Shown here: positions 25,070 through 33,622 of the stretch, in pieces
Layout of the letters: the number at the start of each line of letters is the position of its first letter
Position numbering within the stretch: the first letter of the stretch is position 1
Assembly (NCBI GenBank): GCA_002722245.1
Contig: PBLA01000012.1
Coordinates: 1-55,647, forward strand
Direction of reading: 5' to 3'
From: Flavobacteriales bacterium
GTDB taxonomy: Bacteria; Bacteroidota; Bacteroidia; Flavobacteriales_C; GCA-002722245
DNA length: 55,647 nucleotides
The notes under the pieces: generated by a model
Databases searched by the model: none
The model's input: only the letters and a program-made list of their open reading frames with translations
What the model was told of the DNA's origin: nothing
Made by a program: the position numbers and the translations under genes

Positions 25070-25102
25070 AAAAAGAGAGGTGAATTATCTCTCTTTTTTT
25101 TT
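25070..25102 (+). terminator. Strong orphan terminator upstream of the GH16 gene
   Basis: A 10-bp stem AAAAAGAGAG / CTCTCTTTTT with a 9-nt loop, followed by a T-run to 25102. No coding gene precedes it on this strand. Confidence 0.8.
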
Positions 25103-25122
25103 ATTTATGTTAAAAATAATTG

Positions 25123-25154
25123 TTGACTTGATGCACTTGTTTTCCTTACTTTTG
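25123..25154 (+). promoter_or_regulatory. Promoter of the GH16 gene
   Basis: TTG (25123-25125), a 21-nt spacer, then TACTTTTG (25147-25154), exact to TAnnTTTG. The leader would be about 85 nt. Confidence 0.65.
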
Positions 25155-25244
25155 CGTCGTATTTTATTTGACTCTTTGCAATCTAGGGAAAATTCGCCTA
25201 GTTCCATCCAGATTTCATGAGGAGATTATTTTAAAACTTTTTGT

Positions 25245-28200
25245 ATGAAGAATTTCTGGATTTCTACGTTATTATTATTTCTTACAGGCTTAAATGGTTA
25301 TGGACAAGTCACGAAAAATCTAAAGTTAGTTTGGAACGATGAATTCAATGGAACAACAATTGATGCTACTAAATGGAAAGTTCCGCCAGAGCATTGGCTT
25401 AGACAGGGAGGTAGCTATTGGTCTTCAGCGAATAATAAAATGACTGGTACTGGTCAGTTAAAATTAAGTGTCACAGAGAGAAATGGAAAGGTTTATTGTG
25501 GAGCATTAAGAACACACAATCTTTTTGATAAAAAATATGGATATTTCGAAGTGAGGTGTAAAGTTCCTCAAATGAAAGGGGGATGGGCCGCATTTTGGAT
25601 GATGCCTTATGGAAACAAACCAGGTAATGCCGGTAATGATGGAACTGAAATTGACATTTTTGAGTCGATTAACGGTTGGAAAGGACAAATAAACCATGCG
25701 TTACACTGGGATGGATATGGTGCAGAACACAAGCATGTTTCTGAAAAAATGCACCGTCCGGACTTATACGATGATAATTACCATTTATTTGGTGTGATGT
25801 GGACGCCAAAAGAATATATTTTTTACATCGACAATAAGGAAACATGGAGAACATCTACTGCGGGTGTAAGTGATGTAAAGCAATACCTTAAATTGACGTT
25901 AGAGGTTTCAAAAGATAATTGGCCAGGAAATTGGGATGATCAAAAAATTAAGCCTATCCATTGGTTGATTGATTATGTGCGAGTTTATGACTACCAACCT
26001 GTTTCTGAAGAAAATGTAAGTTTGGCATTCACTTCTCTAAACAATAATGAAACCTTTAATGTAGGAGATCAAATACAAATGCATACGGATGTATCTGGAA
26101 CTTTATCGCAATTAGATGAAATTAAATTCTTTACTAAAAAAGGAAACGAGCCATATGTATTAAGAAAAACGTCTACTATTAATTCTCAGCGGACATATTG
26201 GTATAATTGGTCTTCTAATGCACCTGGAAATTATAAATTTAAAGTGGAAGGATATAAAAATGGTTCTTTCGTTACTAATATAACCTCAAACGCTACAGTA
26301 AAGAGCAATTTGGCTCCACTAAGCTTGGATTTTAAAACCTTGAAATCAGGAAGCGAATACAAAAAGGGAGATTTAATAAATTTGGATGTGCTGTTGTCGG
26401 GCGAACTTTCAGATGCTGACCAAATTCAGTTTTTAACAAAGAAAGATGACGGTGCATTTGTTGTTCAAAAAACACAAAATCTTACAGGTTCTTCGGAATA
26501 TAAATACAGCTATAGTGCTAGTCAAGCCGGTAATTATTCTTTTAGAATTACTGCTTTAAAAAATGGACAATATGTAAATCATGTTGTTGCTGGAGGGATT
26601 ATTGTTGAGGAAATAGTGAACCCATTAAGTATTCATTCTACTTCATTAATTTCAGAAGACAATTATAAAGTTGGAGACCAAATAAATTTAAGTGTTGATT
26701 TGGCCGGAAATCTTTCGGATGCAAACGCAATTCAATTTTTGGTTAAAAAAGATAATGGAGCCTATGAGGTTAAGAAAACACAACACATAATCGGATTATC
26801 AGGGTACAGTTATAACTGGACGCCAGCAGAGGTAGGAAATTACTCTCTCAAAGCATCAGCTATAATAAATGGTCAAAACGTGTCAGATGTTTTAATTGGT
26901 TCGGTTACTGTTGAAGAAGCATTAGCGCCATTAGATTTGCATTTTTCATCCCTTAAATCTGGGAATAATTACAAAATTGGTGATAAAGTAAATATGGGTG
27001 TTGAGTTAACTGGTAATTTAGACGATGCTGATGAAATTCAATACTTAATTAGAAAGGGTAATGGTTTGTTCTCTATTCAAAAAACTGAAACTCTTACGGG
27101 GTTATCTGCTTACGATTATGAATGGATCCCAACTCAAAGTGGAGAATATTCATGCAGAATTACTGCTTTAAAAAATGGTCAATATGTAACCCATGTTGTT
27201 GCAGGTGGAATTATTGTTGAGGAACCAATTATTCCTTTGAGTATGCGTTTTACTTCGATTAAATCTGGTGATACATATAAAGCTTCAACTCAGATACCAG
27301 TAAACATTAAATTATCTGGTGATCTTTCGGATGCGGATGAAGTTCAGTTTTTAGTTCGAGAAGAAAATGACAATTGGTCAGTTAAACATACTGCAACTGT
27401 TAACGGAGCTTCCGATTACAGCTATAATTGGATCCCTAGCGAATCTGGGACCTATTCACTTAGAGTAACAGCTAAGAAAAATGGAAGTTATGTTACGCAT
27501 ACTGTTATTGGGGGTGTTGAAATTGAATCGAATTTAAACTTGGAATATACGCTTCTTGAAGATGGAGCAAAATTCAACGTTGGAAATAAAGTTAAAATGA
27601 ATGTTAAACTGGTTGGTGATTATTCTAAAATAGACCAACTCAAGTTTGTTGTTCAAAAATCTGGAGAAACTGGAACTGTTGTAAAAACAACGAAAATTAA
27701 AGCAAACCAAGCCTCTTATGCGTATAGATGGACTGCAAAAACTGGAAATTACACGTTAAAAGTAGCGGCTTTCTCAAAAGGTGTTATTATTACAAATGTA
27801 AAAGCAAACGTCACTGTTGAAAACCCTCCTAAGTTAACATTTAGATTTCTTAAGAACGGTCAATCATATAACGTAGGTAATAGAGTGAGAATGCATATTC
27901 GTGCATCGGGAAATATGTCTAAGGCAGATCAAATCAAACTTGTTGTTCAAAAAAATGGAGGTACTAATCAGGTTGTTAAATCTTACAATGTTAATCCATC
28001 AAAAAAGGCATATAACAAAACATGGATACCAAAGGAGGCTGGAAATTACAAGTTGAAAGCTGAAGCGTATAAAGATGGTGTTTTTGTCACAATAACAGTA
28101 GCTAATATAAAGGTTACCTCTAAAAAAGCACAGTTTAGGTCAATGGTTGCAGAGGAAAAAGAAGATAAAAGCTTGCAAATTGCAGAGGTTACTACTTATC

Positions 28201-28409
28201 CTAATCCTAGTAATGGAATTGTAACTATTAATCTGGGAAGTTTAGCAGATGTATCAATTAAAGTTTCCAATTTAAATGGTCAATTGGTTTATCAGCAAAC
28301 CGGACTTTCTGGTATGCATCAATTTGAATTAATTGGTGATCCTGGTTTGTATTTTATCGAAGTTAACTCGAAGGATAATCGAAAGGTTTTCAAATTGATC
28401 AAAAAGTAA
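25245..28409 (+). CDS. Secreted GH16 beta-glucanase with seven Ig-like modules and type A T9SS signal
   Basis: 1054 residues. Signal peptide ends NGYGQ. The GH16 domain spans about 25-255 (LVWNDEFNG at the start, WLIDYVRVYDY at the end) and has the catalytic motif EIDIFE with nucleophile Glu135, Asp137 and acid/base Glu140. GH16 enzymes cut laminarin, agar, carrageenan, porphyran or lichenan; the sub-specificity is not clear. Seven repeats of about 97-102 residues follow (about 258-960), each like LKSG..YK.GD.I...V.LSG.LSDADEIQF..KK...., ending YKNGxYVT. The tail is a type A sorting domain (TTYPNPSNG, GLYFIEV, FKLIKK). The repeats may bind carbohydrate or extend the enzyme from the surface. 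Confidence 0.92.
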   Translation: MKNFWISTLLLFLTGLNGYGQVTKNLKLVWNDEFNGTTIDATKWKVPPEHWLRQGGSYWSSANNKMTGTGQLKLSVTERNGKVYCGALRTHNLFDKKYGYFEVRCKVPQMKGGWAAFWMMPYGNKPGNAGNDGTEIDIFESINGWKGQINHALHWDGYGAEHKHVSEKMHRPDLYDDNYHLFGVMWTPKEYIFYIDNKETWRTSTAGVSDVKQYLKLTLEVSKDNWPGNWDDQKIKPIHWLIDYVRVYDYQPVSEENVSLAFTSLNNNETFNVGDQIQMHTDVSGTLSQLDEIKFFTKKGNEPYVLRKTSTINSQRTYWYNWSSNAPGNYKFKVEGYKNGSFVTNITSNATVKSNLAPLSLDFKTLKSGSEYKKGDLINLDVLLSGELSDADQIQFLTKKDDGAFVVQKTQNLTGSSEYKYSYSASQAGNYSFRITALKNGQYVNHVVAGGIIVEEIVNPLSIHSTSLISEDNYKVGDQINLSVDLAGNLSDANAIQFLVKKDNGAYEVKKTQHIIGLSGYSYNWTPAEVGNYSLKASAIINGQNVSDVLIGSVTVEEALAPLDLHFSSLKSGNNYKIGDKVNMGVELTGNLDDADEIQYLIRKGNGLFSIQKTETLTGLSAYDYEWIPTQSGEYSCRITALKNGQYVTHVVAGGIIVEEPIIPLSMRFTSIKSGDTYKASTQIPVNIKLSGDLSDADEVQFLVREENDNWSVKHTATVNGASDYSYNWIPSESGTYSLRVTAKKNGSYVTHTVIGGVEIESNLNLEYTLLEDGAKFNVGNKVKMNVKLVGDYSKIDQLKFVVQKSGETGTVVKTTKIKANQASYAYRWTAKTGNYTLKVAAFSKGVIITNVKANVTVENPPKLTFRFLKNGQSYNVGNRVRMHIRASGNMSKADQIKLVVQKNGGTNQVVKSYNVNPSKKAYNKTWIPKEAGNYKLKAEAYKDGVFVTITVANIKVTSKKAQFRSMVAEEKEDKSLQIAEVTTYPNPSNGIVTINLGSLADVSIKVSNLNGQLVYQQTGLSGMHQFELIGDPGLYFIEVNSKDNRKVFKLIKK

Positions 28410-28494
28410 ATTTTGATTGATTGTTTATCTGATTAAAAAGGTGTTATCATGCTTTTTTAGAGCACTTTAATGAGTTAACTATTGAATCCCCTCA

Positions 28495-28527
28495 GTCCTT
28501 CGGACAGCTCCCCTTTTCAAGGGGAGC
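28495..28527. repeat. Double-hairpin palindromic element (dispersed-repeat type)
   Basis: Two adjacent hairpins: GTCC-ttc-GGAC (28495-28505) and GCTCCCCTT-ttc-AAGGGGAGC (28507-28527). The element is much more GC-rich than its surroundings. From memory this motif resembles intergenic repeats spread through many Bacteroidota genomes. It could also act as terminator of the GH16 gene, though no T-run follows. Confidence 0.6.
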
Positions 28528-28626
28528 CCATCTAATCTTATTATTCTACATTAAAGGATATAGTTTCTGTTTTCTTAATATTAATTTTATTTATTTGTTA
28601 GCTAAACTTTAAATCGATACCTGAAC

Positions 28627-29679
28627 ATGAAAAAAATATTTTTTTCTGCGTTTTTAATTAGTTTAACTTTTATCAGTTTAGCGCAAGACTATCTTGATCT
28701 CGTTAAGTTCACACATACTCATATACCATCAGTTAAATTAAAAGATTATAACTCCAGTAGTCCTAATACTTCAGTTACTCAGACAAAAATTTCAACTAGC
28801 CTTCCTGTTAAATTAAATGAATCATCGGTTTTTCTTACCGGTATTGATTACGAATTGCATCGAGTTCAACTACTTTTCAAACCGAGTTTTTATGGTTTTA
28901 ATTCTGTTTCAGTATTATCTGAAGATTCAACTCAGGAAACATGGGTTGGAGCAGAAGACTATCAGCAGCGAGGCGACCCTTCTTCACCTTCCGATCTACA
29001 TATGACAACTTTAAAACTGGGCTTCAATAAAAAGCACAATAACAAATTATCGGGCACCTACCTGGCTCTTCCTAAAATCGCGTCTCCCTTTGTTTACTTA
29101 AAAAACAGCTTTCAAATTGGCGCTATCGCATTATGGAAATATAAATTCAATGACCAGACCAAATTGATTTTTGGAAATTACATAAACAAGGAGTTTTTTG
29201 GAATTTTAAATGTCCCTATTCTTGGTGTTTATCATAAAAGTAAGAATGAAAAAGCAGAGGTTGATATTAAATTCCCTATTACTGGTTTTGGAGATTATAA
29301 GATTCATAAAAATATTCGAATTGGAGCTGACTTTTTGTTAATTGTAAGAACATTTAATTTAGTCAGTTTTGAAGTAAGTTCTCTAGCAGGTTCTTCATTG
29401 TTTGTTGATGAGGATTATGATTACGAAGGTGAAGCATATGTTCATACTTCATCAAATGAAATTGCCGCATACTTTCAACTGGACTTATTCAAGGAATCGT
29501 TAATTATAAAATTAAAAGGCGTTTATTCAATGTATGATTATAGTGTATTTGCGGATCACGATAAAACACCATTTGGAATGTTAGGTTGGTATCCAGGAGA
29601 CCAAAGAACTCCTTTAAATTACTCCATGTCAAATGCGCTTGGATTTAAAATATCTGCCCTATACCGCTTTCATCTATAG
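28627..29679 (+). CDS. Predicted outer-membrane beta-barrel protein (DUF6268-like)
   Basis: 350 residues with a signal peptide ending ISLAQ. The mature chain alternates polar and hydrophobic residues in strands (TKISTSLPVKL, LIFGNYI, IRIGADFLLIV, LIIKLKGVYS) and ends in a strand closing with aromatic residues (ISALYRFHL), typical of an outer-membrane barrel. It resembles the flavobacterial DUF6268 family, an assignment made from memory. No function is known. It stands alone between the palindromic repeat and the tRNA. Confidence 0.7.
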   Translation: MKKIFFSAFLISLTFISLAQDYLDLVKFTHTHIPSVKLKDYNSSSPNTSVTQTKISTSLPVKLNESSVFLTGIDYELHRVQLLFKPSFYGFNSVSVLSEDSTQETWVGAEDYQQRGDPSSPSDLHMTTLKLGFNKKHNNKLSGTYLALPKIASPFVYLKNSFQIGAIALWKYKFNDQTKLIFGNYINKEFFGILNVPILGVYHKSKNEKAEVDIKFPITGFGDYKIHKNIRIGADFLLIVRTFNLVSFEVSSLAGSSLFVDEDYDYEGEAYVHTSSNEIAAYFQLDLFKESLIIKLKGVYSMYDYSVFADHDKTPFGMLGWYPGDQRTPLNYSMSNALGFKISALYRFHL

Positions 29680-29752
29680 CTTAACCATGGAGGAGTTCTC
29701 TGACTCTAAAACCATTTGAAGGTCTTTATTTCATCAATAATTTGGCTCATAT

Positions 29753-29793
29753 GTTCGTCGTTTCACTCCTCAGAACGAACCTCTTACGGTTCG
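29753..29793. repeat. Overlapping small inverted repeats
   Basis: GTTCGT (29753-29758) pairs with ACGAAC (29775-29780), and CGAACC (29776-29781) pairs with GGTTCG (29788-29793); the two stems are mutually exclusive. The rest of the 29680-29847 spacer shows nothing coding. Confidence 0.35.
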
Positions 29794-29816
29794 AACCCAA
29801 CATCTTAAACCACAAA

Positions 29817-29844
29817 AAAAGGTCACAATTTCTTGTGACCTTTT
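29817..29844 (-). terminator. Terminator of the tRNA-Val gene
   Basis: A 12-bp perfect stem AAAAGGTCACAA / TTGTGACCTTTT with loop TTTC. On the minus strand it is followed by a T-run and lies directly after the tRNA. Confidence 0.9.
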
Positions 29845-29847
29845 ATG

Positions 29848-29922
29848 TGGGCGATGTAGGATTCGAACCTACGACCCCCTGCTTGTAAGGCAGGTGCTCT
29901 GAACCAGCTGAGCTAATCGCCC
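29848..29922 (-). tRNA. tRNA-Val (anticodon TAC)
   Basis: The minus strand folds as a cloverleaf. The acceptor stem is GGGCGAT / ATCGCCC, the D arm GCTC..GAGC has a 10-nt loop containing GG, the anticodon stem-loop is CCTGC-CTTACAA-GCAGG, and the T arm is GTAGG-TTCGAAT-CCTAC. The anticodon TAC reads valine GUA and related codons. The discriminator is A and CCA is not encoded. It has its own promoter and terminator. No other tRNA lies beside it. Confidence 0.97.
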
Positions 29923-29956
29923 GTTTTTGTAAGAAGTCCGTTTTGTAACGGGAGGG

Positions 29957-29986
29957 CAAATATATAATTTGTTTTTTTTCCACCAA
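29957..29986 (-). promoter_or_regulatory. Promoter of tRNA-Val
   Basis: TTG (29984-29986, within CTTTG), 19-nt spacer, then TATATTTG (29957-29964), exact to TAnnTTTG. The box lies 34 nt before the mature tRNA. Confidence 0.7.
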
Positions 29987-30117
29987 AGTAAAACCAGTAA
30001 AAAAACACACTCCAGTCAATAATTTTCTTTCTTATGGTCAAAATAGAGAAAAACATGTCATTGTTAAATAACCTTTAAGAAAATGTTTCGTTAGTATTAA
30101 TGAATGTGAAATGAGTT

Positions 30118-30267
30118 ATGAAAAAGAGAGACTTTATTTTTAGAGCAGACTCTAGCTTCAATAAGAGCATTGAGGTAACTAGTTATAGTATTAGAGCTTT
30201 TATTGCTATTGTTTGTTTAATGGTTATTATTGTTGGTTTGCCTTTAATGATTAGTGCGTTATTTTAA
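30118..30267 (+). CDS. 49-residue single-span membrane micro-protein
   Basis: Sequence MKKRDFIFRADSSFNKSIEV, then a span of about 22 hydrophobic residues (FIAIVCLMVIIVGLPLMISA) that ends two residues before the C-terminus. The basic N-terminus would stay in the cytoplasm. I do not recognise it. A second micro-protein with the same layout and a similar ending follows at 30398, which suggests a duplicated pair. No clear Shine-Dalgarno sequence, as is usual in this phylum. Confidence 0.5.
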   Translation: MKKRDFIFRADSSFNKSIEVTSYSIRAFIAIVCLMVIIVGLPLMISALF

Positions 30268-30397
30268 TGTATTAATTAACATTAGAATTCTTTTAACGCT
30301 ATACATCTCTGTATAGCGATTAAACTCCTCTCCCCCATATTTTTCGCTTTATTCTTTATTTTCTCTGTGTCTTTTTCCCTGTTTTAACATTATGTAA

Positions 30398-30562
30398 ATG
30401 AAATCAGGTAAAGAAAAAGATATGAGCAAGAACGACACCCCTTTATTTCAAAAATCCAATCAAACTCGATTTAACGATGTTGTTATCCAATTTGTACTAG
30501 GCCTAATAGCCGTTGTGGGAATTTCAATTTGTGTACCTCTACTTTTAACGACTTTAGGTTAA
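30398..30562 (+). CDS. 54-residue single-span membrane micro-protein
   Basis: A polar, charged N-terminal half (MKSGKEKDMSKNDTPLFQKS) is followed by one hydrophobic span (FVLGLIAVVGISICVPLLLT) reaching the C-terminus. ATG at 30422 is an alternative start. The layout and the end (PLLLTTLG against PLMISALF) resemble the neighbour at 30118. A good terminator follows 30 nt downstream, supporting a real transcript. Function unknown. Confidence 0.5.
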   Translation: MKSGKEKDMSKNDTPLFQKSNQTRFNDVVIQFVLGLIAVVGISICVPLLLTTLG

Positions 30563-30591
30563 ATGTTTTTGTTTTGTAAAAACAGGTTATA

Positions 30592-30622
30592 AAAAAAGAC
30601 CAAAGTATAATTGGTCTTTTTT
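30592..30622. terminator. Bidirectional terminator between the micro-proteins and clpB
   Basis: A 12-bp perfect stem AAAAAAGACCAA / TTGGTCTTTTTT with a 7-nt loop; T-runs on both strands. It serves the micro-protein at 30398 and clpB. Confidence 0.88.
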
Positions 30623-30653
30623 ATGATTTTCTCTCTTCAGCTTTCGTAAGATC

Positions 30654-33284
30654 CTAAAGCTTAGATATATCATCTGATTTGACATCGCCAGCATTTGGAC
30701 GAAATACAAATTTTCCTTCTTCGAACACATCTAAAGTAATCGTACTTCCTGGATGTACTTCTTGCTTTAGAATTAATTTAGAGAGTTCGTTTAGCACTTT
30801 GTTTTGAAGTACTCTTTTTAAAGGTCGTGCACCAAATTGAGGATCATACCCTAGCTTTGCTAGTTCCTCAAAAGCATACTCCGTGGCTTGTAAAGTAATA
30901 TTTTGTTGAGCCAAACGGTCTTGAATTTCCTTAAATAGAATTTTAACAATTCCTGCAATTTCTTCCCTATTTAAAGGTGTAAACATGATGGTTTCGTCAA
31001 TTCGATTTAAAAACTCTGGACGCATGGTTTGCTTGAGTAAGTTAAAAACCTCTACTTTGGTTTTTTCTGCTACGCGTTCTAGTTCTCTGGGTTTTACGTT
31101 TTCATAATTCCCATGAATAATATGGGACCCAATGTTAGAGGTTAATATCAATATGGTATTTTTAAAATTAACCACACGTCCTTTATTATCGGTTAATCGT
31201 CCATCATCAAGTACCTGAAGAAGTGTATTAAATACATCAGGATGAGCTTTTTCTATTTCATCAAAAAGAACAACAGAGTAAGGTTTTCTTCTTACGGCTT
31301 CGGTAAGTTGCCCACCTTCATCGTAACCCACGTAACCGGGAGGTGATCCTACTAACCTAGAAACTGAGTGCTTCTCCTGATATTCACTCATATCAATTCG
31401 AATCATAGCATTACGATCATTGAAAAGATATTCACTCAATGCTTTTGCTAATTCTGTTTTCCCTACTCCGGTAGTTCCTAGAAAAATAAAAGAGCCTATG
31501 GGTCTTTGGGTATCTTGAAGCCCGGCTCGATTTCTTCTTACAGCATCAGATACAGCTGAAATGGCTTCTTCTTGCCCTACCACTGTTTTGTGTAATTCTT
31601 CTTCTAATTTCAGCAGTTTTTCTACCTCTGCTTCTACGAGTCTGGTTACGGGAATCCCAGTCCATTTACTAATCACATCGGCTATTTCTTCAGAATCCAC
31701 CTCTTCTTTCACTAATTTTTCTGCGCTCTGGATTTTGGCCAATTGATGTTTCAATTTCTCTAATTGCTCATTGGCTTCTTTAATTTTTCCATAACGAAGT
31801 TCTGCGACTTTGCCATAATCACCTGATCGTTCTGCCTGCTCGGCTTCCAACTTATATTTTTCGATGTTTTCTTTTGTTGATTGAATACCATCAATCACTT
31901 CACGTTCCGCTTCCCACTTCGCCTTTAATTCATTTTTTTGATCATTTAGTTCGGCTAATTCAGATTTTATATTATTTAGTTTGGCACTTGCTCCTTCACG
32001 TTTTATAGCTTCTCTTTCAATTTCTAACTGAAGGATTTTACGCTCTATAAGTTCTAACTCTTCTGGTTTGGAATTAATTTCCATTCGAAGTTTGGAAGCC
32101 GCTTCATCAATGAGATCAATTGCTTTATCGGGTAAAAAGCGATCACTAATGTAGCGTTGTGATAATTCTACTGCAGCAATAATCGCTTCGTCTTTTATTT
32201 GAACCTTATGATGGGTTTCATACTTTTCTTTAATCCCCCGTAAGATGGAAATCGCATCTTCTGTTTGAGGTTCATCTACCAAAACTTTTTGAAATCTTCT
32301 TTCTAAGGCTTTATCTTTCTCAAAGTATTTTTGATATTCATTTAAGGTTGTGGCTCCAATGGATCGGAGTTCTCCTCTGGCTAGTGCAGGCTTGAGGATA
32401 TTCGCCGCATCCATAGCTCCTTCTCCTCCACCTGCACCTACAAGCGTGTGAATTTCATCAATAAATAATATAATATCACCGTCACTGGAGGTGACTTCTT
32501 TTACAACTGATTTTAATCGTTCTTCGAATTCACCTTTGTATTTTGCCCCTGCAATTAAAGCCCCCATATCAAGGGAGTAAAAGCGTCTGTTTTTTAAGTT
32601 CTCCGGAATGTCTCCATTAATTATTCTATGGGCTATACCCTCGGCTATTGCCGTTTTACCTACTCCTGGCTCCCCAATTAGAATAGGATTGTTCTTTGTT
32701 CTTCGAGACAATATTTGCAAAACTCTTCGAATTTCATCATCTCGACCAATAACGGGATCCAATTTTCCATCTTTGGCTAACTTATTTAAATTTTTCGCAT
32801 ATTTTTCTAATGCATTATAGGTGTCTTCCTGCGATTTTGAGGTAACCTTCTCTCCTTTTCTTAACTCTTTAATAGCGGCTCTCAATGCTTTTTCATTGAA
32901 ACCCATGTCTTTTAATAATTGTGAAGCATCATCTGAGGTATTCATGAACCCGTAAAGTAGATGCTCGATAGAAACATATTCATCCTTTAATTCTTCCGCA
33001 AAATTAGCGGCTTTATTCAAGGCTTCGTTTGCAAAGCGAGATAGATTTGGACTTGTTCCTGTTGCTTTGGGATAATTTTGAAGAATGCGATCTAATGCTT
33101 TATCTACAGCAGAAAAGTTAGCCCCTATCTTCTTGAAAAGAAATGGAATTACATTAGTATCTACTTCAAAAGAACCTTTTAATAGATAACCCAGATCAAT
33201 TGTGCTTGTTCCATGGCTTACAGCAATTTGCTGTGCTCGTTGAATAGCTTCTTGTGATTTTATGGTAAAGTTGTTAAAGTTCAT
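30654..33284 (-). CDS. clpB: ClpB AAA+ disaggregase chaperone
   Basis: 876 residues, slightly longer than E. coli ClpB (857). It forms hexamers that rescue aggregated proteins together with DnaK. In order: Clp N-domain repeats (1-145), first AAA+ module with Walker A GEPGVGKT (204-211) and Walker B LFIDEIH, the long coiled-coil middle domain (about 405-530) that separates ClpB from ClpA/ClpC, second AAA+ module with GTTGVGKT (near 605) and LFDEIEKAH, and the C-terminal D2 small domain (FGARPLKRV). No IGF/IGL loop for ClpP binding is seen. No CIRCE-like inverted repeat is visible upstream, so the mode of heat-shock control is unclear. Confidence 0.98.
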   Translation of the reverse strand: MNFNNFTIKSQEAIQRAQQIAVSHGTSTIDLGYLLKGSFEVDTNVIPFLFKKIGANFSAVDKALDRILQNYPKATGTSPNLSRFANEALNKAANFAEELKDEYVSIEHLLYGFMNTSDDASQLLKDMGFNEKALRAAIKELRKGEKVTSKSQEDTYNALEKYAKNLNKLAKDGKLDPVIGRDDEIRRVLQILSRRTKNNPILIGEPGVGKTAIAEGIAHRIINGDIPENLKNRRFYSLDMGALIAGAKYKGEFEERLKSVVKEVTSSDGDIILFIDEIHTLVGAGGGEGAMDAANILKPALARGELRSIGATTLNEYQKYFEKDKALERRFQKVLVDEPQTEDAISILRGIKEKYETHHKVQIKDEAIIAAVELSQRYISDRFLPDKAIDLIDEAASKLRMEINSKPEELELIERKILQLEIEREAIKREGASAKLNNIKSELAELNDQKNELKAKWEAEREVIDGIQSTKENIEKYKLEAEQAERSGDYGKVAELRYGKIKEANEQLEKLKHQLAKIQSAEKLVKEEVDSEEIADVISKWTGIPVTRLVEAEVEKLLKLEEELHKTVVGQEEAISAVSDAVRRNRAGLQDTQRPIGSFIFLGTTGVGKTELAKALSEYLFNDRNAMIRIDMSEYQEKHSVSRLVGSPPGYVGYDEGGQLTEAVRRKPYSVVLFDEIEKAHPDVFNTLLQVLDDGRLTDNKGRVVNFKNTILILTSNIGSHIIHGNYENVKPRELERVAEKTKVEVFNLLKQTMRPEFLNRIDETIMFTPLNREEIAGIVKILFKEIQDRLAQQNITLQATEYAFEELAKLGYDPQFGARPLKRVLQNKVLNELSKLILKQEVHPGSTITLDVFEEGKFVFRPNAGDVKSDDISKL

Positions 33285-33622
33285 AGTATATCTACATTTG
33301 GTTTCGGCTGATGCTATGCGGTCAAAGCGTGTTCCATTTTTATTTTTAGCTCAATTAAATGAATTTACGTCAGGATCAAAGAGTTACAAGTGCCTAATTG
33401 TCGGTTCGAACGATCTTTTTACGAAAATTTGACAGCATATTGGAAATTAAATTTATCGTTTCACACAAAAAAAATCGATCTTTTATGATTCCTCTCTTAC
33501 ATTAAACGTGTGTTCATTCTGCATAAATTTTATTTAAAAATCCTCACGTTTACATGTTCAAAACATTCTATGTCTCTATTGGGTTTTTATATTCCTCAAA
33601 AGTAAATTTGCAATTAAGGAAT
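33285..33622. other. Divergent intergenic region between clpB and the GHL10 gene
   Basis: Holds the candidate promoter of the rightward gene (33579-33610). I see no strong TAnnTTTG box for clpB and no gene. Confidence 0.4.
33579..33610 (+). promoter_or_regulatory. Promoter of the GHL10 lipoprotein gene
   Basis: TTG (33579-33581), 21-nt spacer, then TAAATTTG (33603-33610), exact to TAnnTTTG. It lies inside the longest open frame (from 33554), ruling out that start, and only 12 nt from the ATG at 33623. Confidence 0.6.

Larger units (their letters stand above)
24621..25244. other. 624-bp divergent intergenic region
   Basis: AT-rich spacer between two giant secreted-protein genes. It holds a -7 box for the leftward gene, a strong plus-strand terminator (25070-25102) without an obvious upstream gene, and the promoter of the GH16 gene. 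I see no coding frame between 24731 and 25069. Confidence 0.5.

Noticed and set aside
26030-27850. Repeats in the GH16 gene as a CRISPR or tandem DNA repeat
   Set aside because: The similarity is at protein level with period ~300 bp and diverged DNA; it is an array of protein domains.
29753-29793. Possible degenerate tRNA (GGTTCGAACCC resembles a T-loop) left of tRNA-Val
   Set aside because: No acceptor, D or anticodon arm can be drawn around it; simple inverted repeats explain it.
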